Part shown: piece after piece, positions 7,755 through 16,782 of the stretch
How positions within the stretch are numbered: the stretch's first letter is position 1
Layout of the letters: each line of letters starts with the position of its first letter
Assembly (NCBI GenBank): GCA_018673475.1
Contig: JABHCN010000006.1
Location: forward strand, 30,526 to 94,525
From: Actinomycetota bacterium
GTDB taxonomy: Bacteria; Actinomycetota; Acidimicrobiia; Acidimicrobiales; MedAcidi-G1
Direction: 5' to 3'
DNA length: 64,000 bases
Translations under genes and position numbers: made by a program
The notes under the pieces: generated by a model
The model's input: only the letters and a program-made list of their open reading frames with translations
What the model was told of the DNA's origin: nothing
The model's database searches: none

Positions 7755-8174
7755 ATGGGGTACCTGCTCGCCCGCCTCAGGCACTGGGCCGCCCACCACA
7801 GGCTGGCATGGTGGTCCGGCGCTGCTGCCCTGGCCGCCCTGGCCGGCATAACAGTCCAGTCCGCCGCCGCTGCCGAGGCCTGCCCCGAACTCATCGAGAT
7901 GTCGTCTGACACCCCTGCCGGATCGCTGGTCGAGGGTGAACGCGGTGTGGCGCTCGACCGCGGCTCCGACTCGCTTCCGCTCTCGATTGGCGACCGGGTC
8001 GATCTGATAGCAGTCGACGACTACTCGCCCGAGGGGCGACTCCTTGTTGCAGAGGCCCGTGTTCTCGACATCGAGAAGAACACCGTCACCGTTGCCGTAC
8101 CCGTCGAGGGGGTGGCCGAACTGGCTGCTGCACGCCGATGGGGCGACGTGGCACTGGCGCTGGTTCCCGGCTGA
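7755..8174 (+). CDS. membrane-anchored SAF/RcpC-like protein
   Basis: A 139-residue protein from an ATG with GGGAGG upstream (7745-7750). The N-terminus has an uncleaved signal or membrane segment (about 18-40). The rest (about 60-139) resembles the SAF/RcpC-like domain of CpaB-type pilus assembly proteins: a GDRVDLIAVD strand, and a C-terminal VTVAVPVEGVAEL...ALALVPG segment. It is much shorter than true CpaB, and no other pilus gene is nearby, so it may be a reduced or repurposed relative. It follows the FmdB-like gene by 59 bases and ends tail to tail with uppP. Confidence 0.5.
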   Translation: MGYLLARLRHWAAHHRLAWWSGAAALAALAGITVQSAAAAEACPELIEMSSDTPAGSLVEGERGVALDRGSDSLPLSIGDRVDLIAVDDYSPEGRLLVAEARVLDIEKNTVTVAVPVEGVAELAAARRWGDVALALVPG

Positions 8175-8184
8175 ACCCTCCGGA

Positions 8185-9006
8185 TCAGCGGAACGACGAC
8201 GCCAACAGCACCAGCACGCTGACCCCTACCACCAGCCGGTAGACGGCAATGCCACCAAAACCGGTTCGGGCAACCAGGCGCAGCATCCAGTGGATGGCGA
8301 ACCACCCGCTGACGGCGGCAGCGATCGTTCCCCATGCGAAGGCTCCCCACCACCCGGCTGGTACAACCAGGTCGGATGCCTTCACCAGGCCGGCTCCGGC
8401 GATCACCGGAAGGCTCATCAGGAACACGAGCCTCGTTGCGTCCCCACGATCGATGCCCATGCCGCGGGCCACGGTGAGGGTCACCCCGGAGCGGGAAACA
8501 CCGGGCTGAAACGCCAGGCCCTGAGCCGTACCGAGCATCAGGGCATCGCGCAGTCGCAGATCGTCGAGCCCGCGGCCGGAAGGTCGGCGGTCGGCCAGGT
8601 AGAGGGCCAGGCCGAACACGATCAGGCTCACTGCGACAAGCCACGTCCGGTCGCCGAGATCGTCGGTGACGGCGAGCACTCCGATGCCCAGAATGCCCGT
8701 TGGCACCGCTGTGGCGACCAACAGCCATGCGACCCGGGCGTCACCGGTAAGTGGCCCACGATTCTTCAGCCAACCCAGGCCGGCAGATCCGTAGCGGGCC
8801 ACGTCGGAACGAAGGTAGACAACCGATCCAATCAGGGTTCCCAGGTGGAGGGCCACATCGAAGGCGTTCTCGAGGGTGTCGTCACCACCGAAGTGGTCCC
8901 ATCCGAAGAGCCATGGCACCAGAGCCAGGTGGCCACTGGAAGAGACCGGCAGGAACTCGGTCAGCCCCTGAACCAGGCCCAGGATGATCGCATGCAGAAC
9001 CGACAC
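8185..9006 (-). CDS. uppP: undecaprenyl-diphosphatase UppP (BacA type)
   Basis: A 273-residue polytopic membrane phosphatase that recycles undecaprenyl diphosphate for cell-wall polymer synthesis and can confer bacitracin tolerance. Signature motifs are GLVQGLTEFLPVSSSGHL near the N-terminus (catalytic Glu and Ser region) and GVSRSGVTLTVARGMG in the middle. Length is typical. It starts at a GTG 10 bases after the stop of the TldE-like gene, so it is the third gene of a tldD-tldE-uppP run. Confidence 0.95.
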   Translation of the reverse strand: MSVLHAIILGLVQGLTEFLPVSSSGHLALVPWLFGWDHFGGDDTLENAFDVALHLGTLIGSVVYLRSDVARYGSAGLGWLKNRGPLTGDARVAWLLVATAVPTGILGIGVLAVTDDLGDRTWLVAVSLIVFGLALYLADRRPSGRGLDDLRLRDALMLGTAQGLAFQPGVSRSGVTLTVARGMGIDRGDATRLVFLMSLPVIAGAGLVKASDLVVPAGWWGAFAWGTIAAAVSGWFAIHWMLRLVARTGFGGIAVYRLVVGVSVLVLLASSFR

Positions 9007-9016
9007 GACCGGTTGC

Positions 9017-10375
9017 TCAGGTTCCCGAGATGGTGAGTTCGCCGATCACGAGGGTCACCCCTGCAGCCTTCATCGGCAGCCACTGGAGGTCGCACCCAAT
9101 CGCTTCGATGTCGAGCAGCATCCGCTGGATCGTCGAGGCAATCGTGAACTCGCGTACCGGCTCAGCCAACTGACCTCCCCTGATGCGAATTCCCTCGGCG
9201 CCCGTGGAGAAGTCGCCGCTGACAGGGTTGACACCTGAGTGCAGTCCGCTGACGCCCTGTATGAGGATTCCGTCGTCGATGCCTGCCACCAGGTCGGCCT
9301 GGCTGAGCGTTCCGGGAACAACCGATACCGCCCTCACCCCGGCTCCCGGCGTGGACGAGTAACCGCGTACCGCTGAGCCGGTCGACACGGTGCCGGCCCG
9401 ACGTGCGGTCTGGCTGTTGTGGACGAACCGGTCGAGTCGGCCGCCGTCGATCAACACGTTCCTGCGTGTGGCCAGCCCCTCGCCGTCGGTGGCCGAAGCC
9501 GTGAACGCGCACACATCGGTCGGATCGTCGATGAGGGTCACGCCGGGTGCGGCCACGTTGTCGCCGAGCCGCTCGGCGAACAGCGACCGACCCTTCTGGA
9601 CCATCTCACCGCTCAGGGTTCCGCCCACGATCCCGAGGAATTGTGCACTCACCCACGGATCCAGGACGACCGACAGACGACCCGACGGCGGTTTGACAGC
9701 GCCGAGCATCCGGGTGGCCCGCTCTGCGGCCTCCCGCGATGCGACCTCGATGTCGAGGTCACCGGGCTCACGTCCGAGCGAGAAGCCGAAGCCGGTCTGG
9801 GTCTCGCCGTCCTGTTCCGCCAGTGCATATGCCGAGAGGAAGCAGCCCGTCTCCCTGCTGGTGGCGCGGATACCTGTTGTCGTGGCAACCGCCGTCTCAG
9901 ACACGGAGTCCGAGTACTCGGCCGACTCGATCCCGGTTATCCGCTCATCTGCAGACAGTGTCAGCCGCTCGAGTTCAAGCGCTAGAGCCACCTTGTCATC
10001 GGTCGGGTGGTCTGCGAGAGCCGACCTGTAGAGGTCCAGGTCGGCTGGGGCGACCCCATCGGGCTCAGCCACCCCGCAGTACTCGTCGGGGGTGGCGAAG
10101 GACATGTTGTCGCGTGCCTCGGCCAGTGCCTCCTCGACGGCGTCCCTGTCGAGGGTTCCGGTGTGGGCGAAGCCCTGCTGGTTGCCGGAGACCACCCTGA
10201 CGCCCACCCCGCGTGACTCGGCCACGGTCAGGGACTCGACCTCGCCCTCGTAGGCGCGGGCCTCGGTCTCACGCTCGTGGACGACGACGACCTCAAGTTG
10301 CTCGCCGGCTACGGCGAGGCCAACCACGCTCTCGGCAAGGTCCAGAAGTTCGCCCACCTCAGGCCGCCGTTCCAC
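9017..10375 (-). CDS. tldE: TldD/PmbA-family protease subunit, TldE-like
   Basis: A 452-residue PmbA/TldE-like protein, the non-catalytic partner in TldD-TldE metalloproteases that trim peptides such as microcin precursors and degrade some antitoxins. It has the family N-terminal domain (ESRGVGVRVVSGNQQGFAHT) and the C-terminal domain (GLHSGVNPVSGDFSTGAEGIRI). No HExxxH motif is present, as expected for the E subunit. It starts within the last 17 bases of the tldD-like gene, implying translational coupling and joint assembly. The physiological substrate cannot be inferred here. Confidence 0.88.
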   Translation of the reverse strand: MERRPEVGELLDLAESVVGLAVAGEQLEVVVVHERETEARAYEGEVESLTVAESRGVGVRVVSGNQQGFAHTGTLDRDAVEEALAEARDNMSFATPDEYCGVAEPDGVAPADLDLYRSALADHPTDDKVALALELERLTLSADERITGIESAEYSDSVSETAVATTTGIRATSRETGCFLSAYALAEQDGETQTGFGFSLGREPGDLDIEVASREAAERATRMLGAVKPPSGRLSVVLDPWVSAQFLGIVGGTLSGEMVQKGRSLFAERLGDNVAAPGVTLIDDPTDVCAFTASATDGEGLATRRNVLIDGGRLDRFVHNSQTARRAGTVSTGSAVRGYSSTPGAGVRAVSVVPGTLSQADLVAGIDDGILIQGVSGLHSGVNPVSGDFSTGAEGIRIRGGQLAEPVREFTIASTIQRMLLDIEAIGCDLQWLPMKAAGVTLVIGELTISGT

Positions 10376-11780
10376 CGACGGTGAGCCTCGTCACTCGGAG
10401 CGTCGGGGTGCCGTCGCCGACGGGAACCCCCTGGCCGTCCTTGCCGCAGGTTCCAGGAGAGCCCATGGCGAAGTCGCCGGCGATGGCGTCGATGTCGAGG
10501 AGGGTCTGGGGTCCGTTGCCGATGAGGTTGCCGTCGCGGATCGGGTTGGTGAGGCGACCATCTTCGATCATGTAGGCCTCGGTCATGCCGAACACGAAGT
10601 CGCCGGTTGCGGTGTTGACCTGCCCCCCGCCCAGCTGGGCGACGTAGACGCCGTGTGTGGTGTCGGCGATGATCTCATCGGGATCGGCATCGCCCACGCC
10701 CAGATAGGTGTTCGTCATGCGGACCATCGGCAGGTGCCGGTAGCCCTGGCGTCGACCGTTGCCGGAACTGGCACGGCCCTCCCTGCGTGCCCGGAGGTGA
10801 TCCCACATGTAGTCGGTGAGCACCCCTTCGTTGATCAGCACATTTCGCTGGGCGGGCCTTCCCTCGTCGTCGATGGCATAGCGGCCCCACTCGCCGGGCA
10901 TGGTTCCGTCGTCGACCAGCGTGACTATCGGGGCGGCCACAACCTCGCCACACCTTCCGGCGAACACCGAGGCCGACTTGGCGACCAGGTCTGCCTCGAG
11001 CCCGTGGCCGCAGGCCTCGTGGAACAGGACGCCGCCGCCGCCGGGTCCGATCACCACGGGCATCTCTCCGCTGGGGGCCGGGACCGCCTCGAGCTTCAGC
11101 AGTGCCCGCCCTGCGGCACGGCGAGCCAGGTCCTCGACGTCGACCTCGTCGAAGACCTCGAAACCCAGGGTGTGGCCGATCGACTCCCGGCCGGTCTGCA
11201 TTCCCATGTCGCCGCTGGCCACACAGGACACCGAGAACAGGGTTCGCACCTGCCGGTCACCGGTCAGGAGACCGTCGCTGTTGGCCACCTGGATCCTGCG
11301 GTGGCTGTCGGCATACCGGACCGCCACCTGGGTGACCGCACCGTCGCTGCCCCTGGCTGCGGAATCGGCCCGTTCCAGGAGTGCGACCTTGCGGGCCTTC
11401 GGTACATCGCCCGGCATGATCTCGACGGGACCGGGGGCGGGACCCGTGTGCTGGTCAAGGACTACCTGGCGCACGCCACCGCCGCCGCCCCGCGCCGCCG
11501 CTGCCGCCGCCTCGGCGGCCGACCTGAGGCCCGATGGGCTGAGGTCTGCGGTATGGGCGAAACCGGTGGTGTCGCCGACGACCACCCTCAGACCCGCGCC
11601 GCGGTCGCGACCGCTCGTGAGTTCCTCGACGCGGCCATCGTCGAACAGGGCCGAGATGCTGCGGCGATCCTCGACAAACACCTCGGCGAACTCGGCCCCG
11701 GTAGCCATGGCTGTGGTGAGGGTCTCGGACAGGACATCGGGCGCGAGCATCAGAGGCGCTCCATCGTTGTCTGCGTGCAT
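10359..11780 (-). CDS. tldD: TldD-family zinc metalloprotease
   Basis: A 473-residue TldD-like catalytic subunit. The zinc-binding HEACGH motif (HExxxH) followed by GLEADLV is visible in the middle, as are the conserved N-terminal GRDRGAGLRVVVGDTTGFAHT and C-terminal QVNTATGDFVFGMTEAYMIEDG segments. The ATG at 11780 has GGGGAG upstream; a GTG seven codons earlier is less likely. It overlaps the tldE-like gene by 17 bases, and uppP follows. TldD/E pairs act on unstructured peptides passing through a narrow cavity. Confidence 0.92.
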   Translation of the reverse strand: MHADNDGAPLMLAPDVLSETLTTAMATGAEFAEVFVEDRRSISALFDDGRVEELTSGRDRGAGLRVVVGDTTGFAHTADLSPSGLRSAAEAAAAAARGGGGGVRQVVLDQHTGPAPGPVEIMPGDVPKARKVALLERADSAARGSDGAVTQVAVRYADSHRRIQVANSDGLLTGDRQVRTLFSVSCVASGDMGMQTGRESIGHTLGFEVFDEVDVEDLARRAAGRALLKLEAVPAPSGEMPVVIGPGGGGVLFHEACGHGLEADLVAKSASVFAGRCGEVVAAPIVTLVDDGTMPGEWGRYAIDDEGRPAQRNVLINEGVLTDYMWDHLRARREGRASSGNGRRQGYRHLPMVRMTNTYLGVGDADPDEIIADTTHGVYVAQLGGGQVNTATGDFVFGMTEAYMIEDGRLTNPIRDGNLIGNGPQTLLDIDAIAGDFAMGSPGTCGKDGQGVPVGDGTPTLRVTRLTVGGTAA

Positions 11781-11871
11781 GTCGTGCTCCCCGTGTTCCA
11801 CTGCAGCTCACCTACCTGCCTGGCGGCCGGCCTGCTGCGCTCCCCTGTGGCCTTCGGCCCGGGTGGTTGCG

Positions 11872-11877
11872 TATGGT
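11872..11877 (+). promoter_or_regulatory. leaderless-type -10 box (TATGGT) for the thioesterase
   Basis: TATGGT ends 6 bases before the GTG at 11884, again without a Shine-Dalgarno sequence. Confidence 0.45.
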
Positions 11878-11883
11878 ACCCGT

Positions 11884-12261
11884 GTGCCTCCTACGCCGGG
11901 GTTGCGCGGCAACGCCTCCCTAACCGTTTCCGACCCGGACACGGCTATCGCCATGGGTTCGGGCGACGTGCCCGTTCTGGCAACACCGCGCCTCGTCGCC
12001 CTCCTCGAGGAGGCCACCGTCGAGGCCCTCGCCGGACACCTGGAACCGGGTGAGACATCGGTGGGCATGCGCGTCCATATCGACCACCTGGCACCCACCC
12101 GGACAGGCCGCCTCGTGTCCGCCGAGGCCCTGTTGGAGCTGGTCGACGGCAGGCGTCTCACATTCTCGGCCAGTGCAACATGCGGCGACCGGGAGATTGC
12201 CTCAGCCTCGATAACGAGGGTGGTGGTGGAATCCGGACCGTTCCTCGAACGGATCGACTGA
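11884..12261 (+). CDS. hotdog-fold thioesterase, FlK-like
   Basis: A 125-residue single-domain hotdog protein of the fluoroacetyl-CoA thioesterase-like (FlK) group. Supporting segments are the TPRLVALLEEATVEAL helix with its Glu, the ETSVGMRVHIDHLAPTRTG strand with the conserved His, and the LTFSASATCGDREIA strand. Family members hydrolyse small acyl-CoA thioesters, mostly of unknown identity; only FlK itself is specialised for fluoroacetyl-CoA, so no claim about fluoroacetate is made. The start is a GTG 6 bases after a TATGGT box. It is divergent from tldD. Confidence 0.75.
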   Translation: MPPTPGLRGNASLTVSDPDTAIAMGSGDVPVLATPRLVALLEEATVEALAGHLEPGETSVGMRVHIDHLAPTRTGRLVSAEALLELVDGRRLTFSASATCGDREIASASITRVVVESGPFLERID

Positions 12262-12361
12262 CGTACGGCCCGGCCTGACCTGCCGCGACCCCGAACCGGC
12301 CCCCGGACAGGTACCGTCTATAGGCCCCACCCAGCAAGCAGACCCAATCCCAGGACGGCAC

Positions 12362-14191
12362 GTGCTTCTCGACTCGATCCGGTCTCCCCGTGATCTCCGC
12401 AACCTGGACACCGAACAGTTGGCACAGCTGGCCGACGAGATCCGCATCAGGGTGGTCGAGGCCGTGGACCGCACCGGTGGCCACCTCGGCTCCAACCTCG
12501 GTGTCGTCGAACTCACCATGGCCCTGCACAGGGTGTTCGAGAGTCCCGACGACATCATCTTGTGGGATGTCGGGCATCAGGCATACGTCCACAAGATGCT
12601 CACCGGTCGGCTCGACGACTTCTCCGACCTCCGTCAACCCGGTGGCCTGTCCGGGTACCCGTCACGGTCCGAATCCCCCCACGACTGGATCGAGAACTCG
12701 CATGCCTCGACCGTGCTCGCCTACGCACACGGCCTCGCCACCGCTCATGCGACAACGGGCGAGGACAAACGCATCGTGGCCGTGATCGGCGACGGCGCCC
12801 TCACCGGCGGCATGGCCTTCGAGGGGCTCAACAACCTCGGCAACAGCGAGCTGGCGGTGACCGTCGTGTTGAACGACAACGGCCGCTCATACGCCCCCAC
12901 GGTGGGTCGTCTCTCCGAGAGCCTCATCCACATCAGGGCCAACCCCACCTACATGCGTCGACAGCGTCGGCTCGAGGAGTTGGCCGAACAACTCCCCTGG
13001 GTCGGCGAACTCCTCGAACGAGGTATCAGCGCCACCAAGGCGGCCATCCGCGAGATGTTCGAACCCACAGCGTTCTTCGAGGCGCTCGGTGTCCACTATC
13101 TGGGACCCTTCGACGGACACGACATCGCCGAGATCGAAGAGGCCCTCACGAACGCCTCAGAATTCGACGGCCCCGTCGTGGTCCACGTGCTCACCCAGAA
13201 GGGTCGGGGTTTCGAGCCCGCAGAGCAGGACCCGATCAAGCACATGCACGACACCTCCGGGGTGAAGCCGGGCAGCTACACCGAGGCCTTCACCGAGTCG
13301 CTCATCAAGGCCGCCGAGTCGAGGCCCGACATCGTGGCCATAACGGCCGCGATGCCCGACTCGACGGGCCTGTTGCCGTTCAATGACCGCTTCCCTGACC
13401 GCTGCTTCGATGTCGGTATCGCCGAGCAGCACGCTGTCACGGCCGCCGCCGGGATGGCCCTTGGCGGCCTGCGACCGGTCGTGGCCATCTACTCGACGTT
13501 CCTCACACGGGCGATCGACCAGGTCAACCTGGATGTTTCGCTCTACGGCCTGCCGGTCGTGTTCTGCCTCGACCGTGCCGGCGTCACAGGCGATGACGGC
13601 CCCTCACACCACGGCCTCCTCGACATGGTGCTCCTCTCGAAGGTTCCCGGCATGACGATCCTGGCACCGTCGTCCTACCAGGAACTCCAGCAGATGCTCG
13701 ACGACGCCCTGGCGATCACCGACGGGCCGGTAACAATCAGATGGCCCAAGACATCGGCCCCACAGGTCCCGTGGGACCAGGTCGGCCGAGGCCTCAACGC
13801 CCGCCAGGTTTCCAGCGACCCCGAAGCACGGGTCTGCCTCATCGGTGCCGGAAAGATGCTCGCGGTCGCCGAGGAGGCTGCCGCACTGCTGAAACACCGG
13901 GGCGTCGCCTCAACGGTCTGGGATCCACGGGCGGTACGCCCCCTCGACTCCGACATGCTCTCGGATGCAGCAGGCCATCAGTTGGTGGTCACGATCGAGG
14001 ACGGCTTCAGGGAGGGTGGGTTCGGTAGTGCCGTCCGCGATGCAATGTCTGACATCTCGCCGGACATGAGGGTCGCCGTGCTCGGTGTACCGGTAGCGCA
14101 TCACGCCCACGGAAGGCCCGAGGACCTGCTCGCATCGTTCGGCCTCGATGCCGCCGGAGTGGCCTCAGCGACGCTCGAACGCCTGCCCTGA
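12362..14191 (+). CDS. dxs: 1-deoxy-D-xylulose-5-phosphate synthase
   Basis: A 609-residue thiamine diphosphate enzyme that condenses pyruvate with glyceraldehyde 3-phosphate, the entry step of the MEP isoprenoid pathway. Visible motifs include WDVGHQAY, the ThDP/Mg site GDGALTGGMAFEGLNNLG, GIAEQHAVTAAAGMA with the catalytic Glu, and the DRAGVTGDDGPSHHG loop. It is slightly shorter than many homologs (about 620-640). The start is a GTG with AGGA a few bases upstream. It lies tail to tail with nfuA. Confidence 0.95.
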   Translation: MLLDSIRSPRDLRNLDTEQLAQLADEIRIRVVEAVDRTGGHLGSNLGVVELTMALHRVFESPDDIILWDVGHQAYVHKMLTGRLDDFSDLRQPGGLSGYPSRSESPHDWIENSHASTVLAYAHGLATAHATTGEDKRIVAVIGDGALTGGMAFEGLNNLGNSELAVTVVLNDNGRSYAPTVGRLSESLIHIRANPTYMRRQRRLEELAEQLPWVGELLERGISATKAAIREMFEPTAFFEALGVHYLGPFDGHDIAEIEEALTNASEFDGPVVVHVLTQKGRGFEPAEQDPIKHMHDTSGVKPGSYTEAFTESLIKAAESRPDIVAITAAMPDSTGLLPFNDRFPDRCFDVGIAEQHAVTAAAGMALGGLRPVVAIYSTFLTRAIDQVNLDVSLYGLPVVFCLDRAGVTGDDGPSHHGLLDMVLLSKVPGMTILAPSSYQELQQMLDDALAITDGPVTIRWPKTSAPQVPWDQVGRGLNARQVSSDPEARVCLIGAGKMLAVAEEAAALLKHRGVASTVWDPRAVRPLDSDMLSDAAGHQLVVTIEDGFREGGFGSAVRDAMSDISPDMRVAVLGVPVAHHAHGRPEDLLASFGLDAAGVASATLERLP

Positions 14192-14199
14192 CCGGTTGT

Positions 14200-14216
14200 T
14201 GCCCCTCGGAGGGGCA
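14200..14216. terminator. hairpin between convergent dxs and nfuA
   Basis: A perfect 6-bp stem (TGCCCC / GGGGCA, loop TCGGA) fills the 32-base gap between the stop codons of dxs and nfuA. It could end transcription from both sides, but there is no T-tract on either strand, so intrinsic termination is uncertain. Confidence 0.4.
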
Positions 14217-14223
14217 GTCGGAC

Positions 14224-14880
14224 TCAGGCGAAGAAGGGGTTGTCTCCAGCCGAGTGGTCGGTTGCGTCGACCACGTCGGTTATCTCGGGGATGGCCTCGA
14301 GGATCGCCGCCCGGATTCCGTCCGTGAGGGTGGCCTGACTCATGGAGCAGCCCTGACAACCACCACCCATTGTCACGTAGGCCGTGTGCTCCTCCACCCC
14401 TACCAGGGTGGCAAAGCCGCCATGTGATGCAAGAGCGGGGTTGATTCGCTGATCCAGCAACTGGGTGACCTTCTCGGGAACCTCACCAGCAAGGTCGAGG
14501 GTGCCGATGTCGCCCAACGGGTTGGGGCGGTTTGGGTTGCGGACGACCAACCCACCCTGTCCGGGGTTGTTGGGAATGTCCAGGGTTGAGCCGCCCAGAC
14601 GGTCACGGCTGGCGGCCGGGACCAGAACCGTAAGGCCACCTGACTCCCACCGGTGATCGTCGTCCTCGGCCTCAACGAGCGGCACGAACGCCAGGTCGTA
14701 GACGAAGTCGATGCCCGAAATGCCGGTCACCTCGATACGCAGCGCCAACGACCCGGGGTCGTCCTCGGAGTCACGGATCTCGACGACCTTGGCCAGGGCG
14801 GCCTCGGTGACCTCGACCACATGGTCGGACGATTCGTCGATGGTTTCGCTGGACGGGACCTCTGCAACCTGTTCGCTCAT
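14224..14880 (-). CDS. nfuA: Fe-S cluster carrier protein NfuA-like
   Basis: A 218-residue protein with an N-terminal HesB/IscA-like domain (about 20-110) and a C-terminal NifU-like domain (about 125-212) that carries the cluster-binding CxxC (GGGCQGCSMSQATL). Such proteins hold and transfer 4Fe-4S clusters to apo-enzymes; radical SAM MoaA and other Fe-S proteins in the window are possible clients. The start is an ATG 6 bases after a TAGGCT box, with no ribosome binding site. Confidence 0.88.
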   Translation of the reverse strand: MSEQVAEVPSSETIDESSDHVVEVTEAALAKVVEIRDSEDDPGSLALRIEVTGISGIDFVYDLAFVPLVEAEDDDHRWESGGLTVLVPAASRDRLGGSTLDIPNNPGQGGLVVRNPNRPNPLGDIGTLDLAGEVPEKVTQLLDQRINPALASHGGFATLVGVEEHTAYVTMGGGCQGCSMSQATLTDGIRAAILEAIPEITDVVDATDHSAGDNPFFA

Positions 14881-14886
14881 ACGACG

Positions 14887-14892
14887 AGCCTA
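14887..14892 (-). promoter_or_regulatory. leaderless-type -10 box (TAGGCT) for nfuA
   Basis: TAGGCT on the minus strand, 6 bases before the nfuA ATG. The divergent hydratase gene carries a similar box 45-50 bases away on the other strand. Confidence 0.5.
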
Positions 14893-14936
14893 CAGGCGAC
14901 CCTGACGCGCGCTTCGGGCCACGGGATGACCTGCGG

Positions 14937-14942
14937 TAGGTT
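14937..14942 (+). promoter_or_regulatory. leaderless-type -10 box (TAGGTT) for the enoyl-CoA hydratase
   Basis: TAGGTT lies 7 bases before the ATG at 14950. There is no Shine-Dalgarno sequence between them. Confidence 0.5.
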
Positions 14943-14949
14943 CGGACCC

Positions 14950-15672
14950 ATGAGCGACACTCAGCCAACACCACAACAGGCCGCAACCGTCCGAATCGAC
15001 GAGGGCGTCGCCGTGATCGACTTCGACGACGGCAAGGCCAACGTCCTCAGCCATGAGTCCATCACATCCCTGCTCGCAGCCCTGGACCACGCGGAACAAG
15101 AGGGTGCCGACGCTGTCGTAGTCGCCGGCAGGCCCGGTCGATTCTCGGCTGGCTTCGACCTCAACACCATCAACGCCGGACCCGACGAGGCACGTGAGAT
15201 ACTCAGGCGCGGCGTCGACCTGTTCCTCCGCCTGTACCTCTTCCCACGCCCGGTCGTGGCCGCCTGCTCCGGGCACGCCATCGCCGCAGGTGCGGTGATC
15301 CTGTTGAGCTGCGATCTCCGCATCGGCACCCGTGGCGATTTTCGCATCGGGCTGCCAGAACTCACGATTGGCATGGGGTTGCCGTTCTTCGCCACCGAGT
15401 TGGCAAGGGACCGCATCTCCAAGCGCCACCTCACGAGGGCCACGGCCCTTGGAACCATGTACGGACCTGACGACGCGGTGGACTCCGGATTCCTCGACGA
15501 GGTCGCCGACCCCGACGATCTGATGTCCACGGCAGTCGAAAGAGCCAGGGGGCTGACGGGCATCAGCCGCGGAGGGCTTGTCCTCACGCGAGACACCGCC
15601 CGTGGCGCCATTGCCGACTCCATCCGCTCAGGCCTCGACAGCGACCTGTCCCACTTCTCGGTCGGGTCCTGA
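14950..15672 (+). CDS. enoyl-CoA hydratase/isomerase family protein
   Basis: A 240-residue crotonase-fold protein. The first oxyanion-hole segment (GRPGRFSAGFDL) and the second (AACSGHAIAAGAVILLSCDLRIG) are clear, and the catalytic-loop region reads GLPELTIGMGLP, with the Glu position usually involved in hydration occupied by PEL-type residues. The product is probably a small acyl-CoA hydratase or isomerase of fatty acid or amino acid breakdown; substrate is not determinable. The ATG at 14950 follows a TAGGTT box by 7 bases. Ferrochelatase follows after 29 bases. Confidence 0.85.
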   Translation: MSDTQPTPQQAATVRIDEGVAVIDFDDGKANVLSHESITSLLAALDHAEQEGADAVVVAGRPGRFSAGFDLNTINAGPDEAREILRRGVDLFLRLYLFPRPVVAACSGHAIAAGAVILLSCDLRIGTRGDFRIGLPELTIGMGLPFFATELARDRISKRHLTRATALGTMYGPDDAVDSGFLDEVADPDDLMSTAVERARGLTGISRGGLVLTRDTARGAIADSIRSGLDSDLSHFSVGS

Positions 15673-15701
15673 ACCCCAGGTCGCATGGTCGGCTCAGCAG
15701 G

Positions 15702-16730
15702 GTGACACAGGGGTCCACGGACTACGAGGCCCTCCTCCTGGTGGCCTTCGGAGGCCCCGAGGCGCCCGACCAGGTTGAGCCCTTTCTCGAGAGGGTCACC
15801 GCCGGTCGCCACATTCCAGCCGAGAGGCTCGCCGAGGTTGCCGATCGGTACGCCCGAGTTGGTGGTGTTTCTCCCATCAACGGCCGCTTGAGGAACCTCG
15901 TCAACTCGGTCGAGGTTGAACTCCGGGCAGCCGGGTCAAGGCTTCCGGTCTACTGGGGCAACCGCAACGCCCCGCCACTGCTTACCGACACCGTGGCAGA
16001 AATGAGCAACAAGGGCGTCAGGCGTGTGCTGGCCTGGATCGCCTCCCCCTACAGCTCCCATTCCACCTGCCGGCGCTACCGCGATGACATCGAGACAGCG
16101 TGTTCCGAGGTCGGCCCCAGCGCGCCTCAGGTAGACGTGATTCGTCCACACCACGACCACCCGGGTCTAATCCAGCCGGCAGCCGACCATCTGGTCGAGG
16201 CACTCAGATCTCTACCCGCCGCCGACGCAAAGGTCCTGTTCAGCGCCCACAGCCTCCCCGTTGACCTCGCCACAACGTGCGACTACGAGGCCCAGGTGAA
16301 CGAAGCGGCCAGCCTGGTCGCCGAACGGGCAGGGCTGACCGACCCCCAGCAATGGGAAGTCGTCTGGCAGTCGCGCAGCGGACACCCCGGTGTCCCGTGG
16401 CTCGAACCCGACGTCGGCGACAGGGTCCAACAGTTGGGAGAGGTCGGGGTGCGGTCCGTAGTCATATCGCCGATCGGGTTTCCGGTCGAGAACTTCGAGG
16501 TGGCGTGGGACCTCGACATCGAGGCCGCAGAGCGGGCCGCGCAGGCCGGAATGAACTTCACCCGCGCTGAATGCATCGACGACGACCCTCGATTCGTGGC
16601 GATGATCAGAAATCTGGTCGCCGAGCGGATCGACCCTGACCACACCGGGCCGGCAGCACTCGGACAGTCCGGTATCAGGCCCCACGACTGCCCAGCGGAC
16701 TGCTGCCCCGGCCCGACCAGCCCCGCCTGA
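15702..16730 (+). CDS. hemH: ferrochelatase, actinobacterial (coproporphyrin-type)
   Basis: A 342-residue ferrochelatase that inserts iron into a porphyrin late in heme synthesis. Motifs include LLLVAFGGPE at the N-terminus, YWGNRNAPP, the FSAHSLPVD segment with the metal-site His, WQSRSGHP and a VISPIGFPVENFEVAWDLDIEA segment with the conserved Glu/Asp. The C-terminus has a cysteine cluster (HDCPADCCPG), consistent with the 2Fe-2S ligands of actinobacterial enzymes. In Actinomycetota this enzyme usually acts on coproporphyrin III (CpfC). The start is a GTG. Confidence 0.9.
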   Translation: MTQGSTDYEALLLVAFGGPEAPDQVEPFLERVTAGRHIPAERLAEVADRYARVGGVSPINGRLRNLVNSVEVELRAAGSRLPVYWGNRNAPPLLTDTVAEMSNKGVRRVLAWIASPYSSHSTCRRYRDDIETACSEVGPSAPQVDVIRPHHDHPGLIQPAADHLVEALRSLPAADAKVLFSAHSLPVDLATTCDYEAQVNEAASLVAERAGLTDPQQWEVVWQSRSGHPGVPWLEPDVGDRVQQLGEVGVRSVVISPIGFPVENFEVAWDLDIEAAERAAQAGMNFTRAECIDDDPRFVAMIRNLVAERIDPDHTGPAALGQSGIRPHDCPADCCPGPTSPA

Positions 16731-16768
16731 CAGCCCTCAGGGTCCACGACCGGTGAAACCGGGGTGGG

Positions 16769-16774
16769 TACCTT
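16769..16774 (+). promoter_or_regulatory. leaderless-type -10 box (TACCTT)
   Basis: TACCTT lies 8 bases before the ATG at 16783. It supports that ATG over the upstream GTG (16753) and ATG (16777) of the same frame. Confidence 0.4.
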
Positions 16775-16782
16775 TGATGGCA

